Assembly: GCA_027563935.2 (NCBI GenBank)
Contig: CM050449.1
Span: forward strand, 43,622,507-43,686,506
DNA: 64,000 nt
Direction of reading: 5' to 3'
Source: Costus lasius
Taxonomy: Eukaryota; Streptophyta; Magnoliopsida; Zingiberales; Costaceae
The position numbers and the translations under genes were made by a program. Positions 56,393 through 64,000 of the stretch are shown here, piece after piece. The number at the start of each line of letters is the position of its first letter. Position 1 is the first letter of the stretch. Below the pieces are notes generated by a model. That model saw only the letters and a list, made by a program, of their open reading frames with translations. It was not told where the DNA came from and searched no databases.

Positions 56393-57064
56393 ATGGCTAC
56401 GAACAATAGTAGAGGGTCACTGCGATCTATCCTAGAAAGAAATAAGTTGGTTGGATCCAATTTTATGGAATGGTATCGGAACTTGAGGATGGTCCTCAAG
56501 CTCGAGAGGAAGCTATATGTCCTTGAGCAACCTATTCCTACGCCATTTCCATGCTCAGCCTCAGTGGCTGAGAAGGATGCTTTTAATAAGCATCAGGCAG
56601 ATTCTTTGGAGGTTTCTAATTTGATGCAAACCAACATATCGCCTGAATTACAAGGGCAATATGGTCGGAACAGTGCTTTTGAGATTATTTATAATCTAAG
56701 GCAGCTCTTCGATGAATTGGTTGGGCTCAACCCTCTGAAAGTAAACATTCAATGCATTGAGCTGAAAGGTTTAACTAAGACATTGAAGATAAAGATGGAA
56801 AAGGTCAAGAATAATAGGTGCTATTCATGTGGAGTGCTAACTCACATGATTGACATGGTGCATCTTCAGAACGAGGAGAAGAGAAGCCGGGCTTCGGCTT
56901 CTAGCTCAGGTATTTATGTTACCGAAGTCAACCTTTCTACTTCTTTGTCATGGGTATTGGATACCGCATGCGGAGCTCATATTTGTACAAATATGCAAGG
57001 GCTCAAGAGAAGTAGACTAGTGCAGCTTAGAGAGATTGACCAATGTGTTGGAAACGGCGGATAG
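56393..57064 (+). pseudogene. B3 gag and protease start
   Basis: 223 codons from ATG 56393 to TAG 57062. Gag begins SLRSILERNKLVGSNFMEWYRNL, KLERKLYVLEQPIP (A: LLEREKFAGPNF, KAERKLYVLETAIP). About 120 codons of central gag are missing between NLRQLFDE and KVKNNRCYSC. The zinc knuckle is ruined: CYSCGVLTHMIDM lacks the last ligand. The protease site is LDTACGAHIC. After the stop, VAVVAVG and a degraded LPSGL...LELDHCYYVPS remain readable up to the A3 insertion at 57285. Confidence 0.85.
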
Positions 57065-57284
57065 GTTGCTGTTGTTGCCGTAGGACTTTTGACACTCTCC
57101 CTGCCTTCTGGACTTTAGTTAGAGTTAGATCATTGCTATTATGTACCTTCCGAAAAACATTGTATCTATTCCTTGCTTGGCAAGGAAAGGATTTAAATTT
57201 GAAATAAAAGATGACTCTTGTTCTTTTTCATTTGCAAATGTGTTTTATGGGAAGGGTACCTTGTGCGATGGATTATATCTCTTG

Positions 57285-58983
57285 TGATGGAACCCCTTTC
57301 GAGAGGGGGGCGAAAACCCTATTGGGGTGGCGCATAAAATTTTGCAAGCGAAAGAAGGGTTTTCATAGATCTTAATATCGCATATGATTAACTTTCAAAT
57401 GTCTAGATAGATAAGAGAAGGATCCATACCGTCGCCATCTCTTGGATGGAGTCTTGGAAGAAGAAAGCAAGAGAGATCTCCTCCAAAGGTTGTCGCACAC
57501 AAGAAGAAGAAGACCTACTTCTTTGGCGCGACTTGTGCTAGCAAGGCTCCAAAGATTTCTTGATCGGTTGAAGGGATGAAGAGATGATCGCTTGGCCGAA
57601 TCCTCTTGTCGTCGACCTCCACAACGCAAGCCGTGAGTCGTCTCAACCAAGAGCGAATTGAGCGAGGAGAATAGAGAGGAGGCGTTTTTCCGAACGTGGA
57701 AACGTTCCCTCTTTGAAACCGAACATTCCAAAAATAGCAATGCCTTGACTACATGCGTTATGCGTTCACCAAGTGAACCAAGCGCATCTCTCTTCTCCCA
57801 TATGAACCATGCGCTCAACCCATGAGCCGGTTCAATTTCTTTGGTTCAATGATTAAACCAAATCAGCCCAAACATTAAGTCTAGATCGAATTAGACCCCA
57901 AGGTCCTAGATCTGACCATTCATCATCTGACGCTTCTGATCTGATCGATCTAGCATCACCACTCTCGATCGAAGCTTACCGATCTCAAGCCCTAATCAAT
58001 CAAACATGATCAGACCAGATCTCACTTACAATCAGAGTTTAAATCCCTTTAAACTGAACCAAAACAATTCAGCCCACACGATCTGACTTAAGTAAGCCAT
58101 ATCATCAAATTGTGCGACCCTGAGGGTTTCCTTTAAATGTCGGTAACGATAACTTACGTTATCACGATCAGTGAGGGGTATCTAGCAACACATCACTGTC
58201 TCCCGATATAAAGGAAAGAGTCTTCCAAGACTACACCCAAAACATAGCTCAAGTGTGAATCCAACTCACAAGGCAAACATGTTTCCTTTGCCACTGGATG
58301 TTCTTATTGGACAAGCGTGTCAAGCTTGTAGCTCCAATATGATGAGCATGATTAGATCAGATGAACACAATCACCTGGGTATGGCCATACACTCTCTCAA
58401 TCATCTCATCCAGGGGGCCCCTTTAGAACATCACTCTCCTTAAACAAGGAGACGGCAATCCTATGTCTATCACTAGTGCCCTAACATGACTCAAGCTCAC
58501 CATCCAAGATAGTCTATAACCATTATGTTTCAAATGATATTGAACTACCTCAAAACAATGACAATCATCATTTAGAAAACACAAGTGATCTCAAGTCAGA
58601 GGAAATGTGCCACTTGCAGCATTCAAGGATTATTCACATTGTGACAAACAATTGAATATCCTAGTAGGGTCTGTCCAGTACATCCAATGTACCCATGAGT
58701 CTACATCTTATTCCATGCTCGAAGCATCCTATAAGATTAGAACACATATTAGTCTTAACCATATCAAGGCTGTCTCATGTTCACCGAGATATATCGACTA
58801 AGGACATTATTGCATGTCAGCCTAGCTGAACAGCTTTGAGACATTATTCAGTAGTACACTTATTACAGCAGACAAGGTAACAACCTGAATAACAACTATT
58901 GCCTTTATAAACTTAAAAGTTTATACATGATACTATTACAATCCCAAGGCCTCAAACATTAGCCTTAAGGGCATACCCCAACA
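57285..58983 (-). repeat. A3 3' LTR
   Basis: 1699 bp from TGATGGAACCCC to GCATACCCCAACA. The U5 end differs from both A1 and A2. Polypurine tract ATCTCCCAC (minus GTGGGAGAT) follows at 58985-58993. Confidence 0.9.
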
Positions 58984-60659
58984 ATCTCCCACATGCACTT
59001 AATCAAATGGTTGAGAAACCTCAAACCCATATTATTACAGTGCTTCTCATGCTTCTGCTGCGCCAGAGGCTTGGTAAGCGGGTCTGCCAGATTGTCATCT
59101 GTATGAACCTTGCATACTTTGATCTCGCCTCGATCTATGATCTCCCGGATCAAGTGAAACCGTCTCTGTATGTGCTTGGACTTCTGGTGCAACCGTTGTT
59201 CCTTTGCTTATGCGATTGCTCCAGTGTTATCACAAAAGATAACCAAAGGATCTGCACTCGAATGAACAACACCAAGTTCTCTCACGAACTTACGAATCCA
59301 CACTGCCTTCTTGGATGCTTCCGAGGCTGCAACATACTCGGCTTCTGTTGTGGAATCAGCAATAGTTGACTGTTTGAAACTCTTCCACACCACTGCTCCT
59401 CCATTCAAGCTAAAAACATAGCCTGATTGCGATCGGAAATCATCCTGGTCCGACTGGAACGAAGCGTCAGTATATCCTTCAATACTGAGTTCTTCCTGAC
59501 CACCATATATCAAGAACATATCTTTGGTCCTCCGCAGATATTTTAAAATGTTCTTGACCGCAATCCAGTGTGCCTGACCTGGATTACTTTGGAACCGACT
59601 GGTCACGCTTAACCCGTAAGCGACGTCTGGGCGAGTACACAACATCGCATACATAATGGATCCAATAGTCGAAGCATAAGGCGTATTGTCCATTTCATCT
59701 TTCTCAGTCTGTGTTTGTGGACACTGACTCTTCGAAAGATTCAGACCATGTCTGACTGGAAGATATCCCCTTTTAGAATTCTCTAAATGGAATCTTTCCA
59801 GGACCTTATCGATGTAAGTACTCTGGCACAGCCCGAGAAGCCTCTTAGATCTATCCCTGTAGATCTTCACACCTAGAACATAGGCTGCTTCTCCTAGATC
59901 TTTCATCTGGAAATATTTCCTTAACCATGCCTTAACTGCATGCATTTCAGGAATGTCATTTCCAATGATTAAGATATCATCGACGTAGAGGACTAGGAAA
60001 GTAATTACGCTCCCACTAAACCTCTTATATACACACGGGTCATCTTCGTTCTTGATGAAACCAAATTCACTGACTGATTCATCAAAACGAATATTCCAGC
60101 TTCTAGATGCTTGTTTCAGTCCATAAATGGACTTCTTTAACTTGCATATTTTATGACGATCTGATGGATTAGTGAAACCTTCAGGTTGTGTCATATACAC
60201 ATCCTCATCTAGATTTCCATTAAGGAAAGCCGTCTTCACATCCATCTGCCAGATCTCATAATCGTAATATGCAGCTATCGCGAAAAGAATCCGAATAGAC
60301 TTAAACATGGCTACAGGTGAGAAAGTTTCATCATAATCTATCCCGTAGATTTGTTTGAAACCTTTCGCAACTAGCCTGCCTTTATAGGTAACCACGTTAC
60401 CATCCATGTCAATCTTCTTCTTGAAGATCCATTTACAGCCTATAGGGATTACTCCCGGAGGCGGATCAACCAAATCCCAGACTTGGTTATCTGACATGGA
60501 GTCCATCTCGGCTCGCATAGCATCAAGCCATCTAGCTGACTCCGGTCCACTGACCGCTTCCGCATAAGTGAGGGGTTCATCATTATCAATGATGTAGACT
60601 CCGTCATAGCGCTCAGGCTGTCGACGGATCCTTCCCGATCTTCGCGGTTCCCGTGATAT
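58965..60659 (-). pseudogene. A3 reverse transcriptase and RNase H half
   Basis: Same phase as the upstream half after the TAG at 60660. It contains CKWIFKKKIDMDGN, QMDVKTAFLNG, KSIYGLKQASRSWN, LYVDDILIIGND and RNase H YTDASFQ, TTEAEYVAAS and FCDNTGAIA. A TAA at 59208-59210 replaces the CAA of A1/A2 within RNase H. The usual stop before the polypurine tract has changed to a sense codon (ATTAG to TTTGA context), so the frame runs through the tract into the LTR and ends at 58965. Confidence 0.92.
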
Positions 60660-62891
60660 CTAAGCCTCAGGTTGTTCAATAACCTGATCTACCGGCTCAG
60701 GCTCATCCAACTGTGCTTGACTACTTTGTCCTTCTTCTGGATTCTCATCCAGCTTTATTTCTCTCCCACTGGCCTCTTGCAGAAGAAACTCCTTCTCAAG
60801 AAATATGGCCGTCCGAGCAACAAAAACCTTGTTCTCTTTGGGATCGTAGAAATAATAACCCTTAGTTTCCTTAGGGTAACCGACATAGATACATTTCTCA
60901 GATCTGCTCTCTAGTTTCCCAAAGGCGAGCTTTTTGACATAAGCCTCGCAACCCCAGATCCTGATAAATGTCAAGCTCGGCTGTTTCCCATACCATAACT
61001 CATATGGAGTCTTAGAAACTGCCTTGGTTGGCACTCGGTTTAGTACCTTTGCAGCTGTTTCCAGTGCAAATCCCCAAAAGGAGTAAGGTAGAGTAGCCTG
61101 ACTCATCATAGAACGAACCATATCAAGTAACGTTCTATTTCTCCTCTCGGACACACCATTCCATTGCGGTGTTCCTGGCGGAGTGAGCTGTGAGATAATC
61201 CCACACTCCTTTAGATAGTCAGTAAAAGTATGACTTAGGTATTCTCCACCTCGATCTGAGCGAAGTGCCTTGATATTTCGGCCTAGCTGATTTTGTACTT
61301 CATTCTTGAATTCTTTGAACTTGTCAAAAGATTCACTTTTATGTCTCATCAGATAGACATAACCATACCTACTGAAATCATCAGTAAAGGTAATGAAGTA
61401 CAGATAGCCACCTCTGGCATGTTTACTAAATGGCCCACACACATCACTGTGTATAAGGTCAAGTAAACCTGAAGCCCTTTGACCTTTGTTAGGAAAAGGT
61501 GACTTCGTCATTTTACCCATCAAACAAGCTTTGCATGTATCAAACTCCTTATAGGAGAATGATCCCAGCAGTCCATGATCATGCAACCGCTTAATGCGTT
61601 TCTCGTTAATATGGCCTAAACGATTATGCCATAGCAAGGTGCCGTCATCAGCATACGTGGCTTTTGTTGTTATCAATATTTTGTATCGAACATTCCATGT
61701 CCAACATGAATAACCCGTTGTTAATTGAACCAGTTGCATAAACAATATTATCATAAGATAAAACACACTTTGAAATATTGCATTCAAAGGAAAATCCCTT
61801 CCTGACAAGAGCAGGAATGGAGATAATATTTTTAGTAATACTGGGAACAAAATATAACAACTGTTTAGTTCCAATACAAGTCCAGATGGTAAAGAGATGA
61901 AATAGTCTCCTACAGCAACAGCAGCAACCCATGCCCCGTTTCCTACTCGTAGGTCCACCTCATGCTGTCCCACCTGTCTTCTTCTCTTGAGTTCCTGTAC
62001 ATTTGAACAAATGTGAACTCCACATGCAGTGTCCAACACCCATGATATAGAAGAAGATGAAAACATGACTTCAGTCACGAATATACCTGAGCCAGAAGCG
62101 ATGCTTCCCCTCTTATCTCCTTGGAGCGCTTTACAGTCCTTTTTCCAGTGACCCAGCTGGTCACAGTGGAAACACCTGTATTCCTTCGACCGCTTCACCT
62201 TCTGTTTCAGAGCCTTGTTGTAGTTCTTGACAGGGGCTTTGCCCTTCTTCCCCTTCTTCTTGTTCCTTGAAGGAACCATTAAGACAGAGGTTGAAGGCTT
62301 TCCCTTCAGAGTTTCCTCAGTAGTCAAGAGCATATTCAGTAGCTCTGCCGGAGTACAATCGATTTTGTTCATATTAAAGTTAATGATGAACGCATCGAAA
62401 GAAGGCGGAAGAGACTGCAGAATAATGTCTATAGCAAGCTCCTGATTGATGGTATGCCCCAGTTTCTCTAGAGCCTCCTTGTGCCCAATCATCTTGAGCA
62501 CGTGAGCTCCCACTGGGCTCCCTTCAGCCAGTTTGCTCTGAAAGAAAAGCTTGGTCAGATTATAGCGTTCCGTCCTAGCCTGTGCAGCATACAGCATCTT
62601 GAGGTTCGCTATAATTTCTATAGCCGACATATCCTCATGCTGACGCTGCAGCGGTGGCGTCATAGACGCTAGCATCAGGCAAGCGACATCAATGCTATCA
62701 TTGACATGCTTTTCATAGGCATCCCGAACCGCCCTTGTGGCGTTCGGAGCGGGCTGAGGCGGTATTGCCGTCTCGAGGACATACAGTTTTCTCTCTGCCT
62801 TAAGAACAATCTTAAGGTGTCCGAACCAGTCTGAGAAGTTCGGCCCAGCAAACTTCTCTCTTTCCAGTAGGGATCGCACATTGAAGCTCAT
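60660..62891 (-). pseudogene. A3 gag-protease-integrase half
   Basis: 743 codons from ATG 62891 to TAG 60660-60662 (CAG in A1 and A2). Zinc knuckle CFHCDQLGHWKKDC is intact in its ligands. The protease site is LDTACG. A net +2 insertion near 61855 (TTATATTTTG versus TTACTTTG) and +1 near 61662 (GATAACAACAAAAG versus GATAATAAGAAAG) put about 65 codons in the wrong frame between protease and integrase, then restore it. The integrase zinc ligands and D-D-E residues (HSDVCGP, SDRGGEY, SERRNR) are in frame. Confidence 0.92.
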
Positions 62892-64000
62892 GGTGTTCGT
62901 TGCTGCAGAAATCTACAACAATGCAAGAACAGCAAGGTCAGTATCAATGTCAAGAATCAATCAGGACTTAAGAAAGATTCTTTTTCTCACTATTTTTATC
63001 TGGCTGAAAAATCCAGCAAAACAGCCCGAAAGAGTAGAACTCTTTTAGTGAGATGGGATCCAGATTTCATACTTGGTCTCCGCGTCCCGCTCAGGCGAGA
63101 TAAGATGCACAGAGAGTACAAGCACTAATCTCTGGTAGGCAGTCCCTGCCAATCGCCAACCCGTGCGATTCCCCTTCATCTGGGCAATCCAGCAGACTGT
63201 GCCAACTGAGTTGGTACATCATAGTCTCTGATCCCACAGATGGCTGCCTCCATGTGCTACCATATGCGCCACATATGTAGCCTACATGGCTAAGCTCACC
63301 CGACCTACTCCCTGGACCACCACATGCTATGCTGAGCAACGAGAAGCGATAAATCCCTTCTCTGTAACACGCAGGTGAAATCACACACCGTCTGAAGATA
63401 GATGGACGTGCCCACTGAGTGGGTACAACACGGCTCCAACGATAATCAGAACAGTGAGGTTTCGCGTCAGAAGGCTTACGAGCTTGATATTTCGTCGTTG
63501 GATTTTAACGGTCTTTTATCTTCTTCACTATCATGCAATTCCTATGGTGATAGCAGAAGATAAACTAATCATGCAATTCTAATATTAAACAATAAAAGAA
63601 AGCATGGATCTTATGTGGTAAAAGCCCATAGCCTAAGTAAGACCTTAATATCACTTAAGTCTTCACTTGCTTTTCTTCATGGGACTTTTGCTGCTCATCT
63701 GGCCCAAACCAGGGCCAAGCACCAACTGCAGCTCAGGTGCGCCCACCAGGAAGATGCGCCTGGTCCTAGGGTCGAACCCTAGACCTCCCACCAGGTCAAG
63801 CCTCTGCTGCATGCGCCTCTGCCAAATGTGCTTTGTGCTCTTCTCTGATTAATTTACAAATTAATCTATCTAGACAAGATTGACTCGCAGGTCAATAACA
63901 TTTATAAATTAAAAACAATGTGATACGCAGATCACAATAATTAATTTACTTTTCAATTCAGGCACGCAGGCCCCAGCACAGCAAACATTTAACATGGGCA
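62892..64000 (-). other. A3 leader, partial
   Basis: Non-coding. Hairpin 2 is at 63195-63226 and hairpin 1 at 63407-63432 (minus). Hairpin 1 is unchanged from A1. Hairpin 2 keeps the inner stem but has one mismatch in the outer stem (GACTATG opposite CACAGTC). Confidence 0.75.

Larger units (their letters stand above)
52827..57284 (+). mobile_element. Copia B3, 5' part, interrupted by A3
   Basis: LTR (52827-54742), primer-binding site, leader, gag and protease start of a B element inserted in the LINE. The rest of pol is separated by A3, which begins at 57285, and would lie beyond the right edge. Gag carries an internal deletion. Confidence 0.88.
57285..64000 (-). mobile_element. Copia element A3, cut by right edge
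   Basis: Minus-strand A element with 3' LTR (57285-58983), gag-pol (58965-62891) and part of the leader. The 5' LTR is outside the window. The left target-site base string is TCTTG (57280-57284); its partner cannot be seen. Confidence 0.93.

Overview
This window is repeat-dense nuclear DNA of a flowering plant. The sequence holds nested Ty1/copia elements of an Angela/BARE-like type (LTRs starting TGTTGG, about 9.1 kb long, primed from initiator tRNA-Met), a chromovirus-like Ty3/gypsy element, L1-type LINE remains, a short hAT element and a plant-specific DUF538 gene. I cannot name the species. No bacterial, organellar or rRNA sequence is present. The only host gene I can defend is the DUF538 gene near 44.9-45.3 kb, and its start is frame-shifted.

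Family names used here: A = copia, LTR about 1.68 kb, TGTTGGGGTATGCCC start. B = copia, LTR about 1.9 kb, TGTTGGTGTATATGCC start. C = non-autonomous LTR element with an unusual ORF. D = gypsy-type LTR ending in GGACACA/TGATGTAG. E = gypsy, LTR 1636 bp. G = decayed gypsy that receives the insertions.

Left half (1-25.7 kb): a minus-strand B LTR (pieces 2436-2764, 12135-12759, 23747-24436) lies in a D LTR. It has received two plus-strand B copies. B1 (2765-12134) is truncated and carries element C (4487-9679) in its LTR. The other is a solo B LTR (12760-23746, target duplication ACATC) carrying a full A element, A1 (14581-23681, target duplication CATTC). A partial A LTR (A4) lies at the left edge.

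Centre (25.7-43.7 kb): decayed gypsy G is split in its integrase by gypsy E (26327-43488, target duplication GCCGA). E is in turn split in RNase H by a full minus-strand A element, A2 (29527-38603, target duplication CTTAG).

Right half (43.7-64 kb): a locally duplicated segment carries a tRNA-Gly-like sequence and a DUF538 gene, followed by decayed second copies. Next come a minus-strand D element end (47100-49100), an 832-bp hAT-type element with an 8-bp target duplication, a minus-strand LINE remnant, element B3 (52827-57284) inserted in the LINE, and element A3 (57285 to the edge) inserted in B3.

The elements depend on one reverse-transcription scheme (tRNA primer site, leader, gag-protease-integrase-RT-RNase H for copia, polypurine tract, LTR). 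None has an undamaged polyprotein here. In A and E, nearly every premature stop is a glutamine codon changed C to T. The least explained items are element C, with a protease-like domain lacking its catalytic triad plus a 538-codon proline-rich ORF, and a set of covarying hairpins shared by the untranslated leaders of families A and B.
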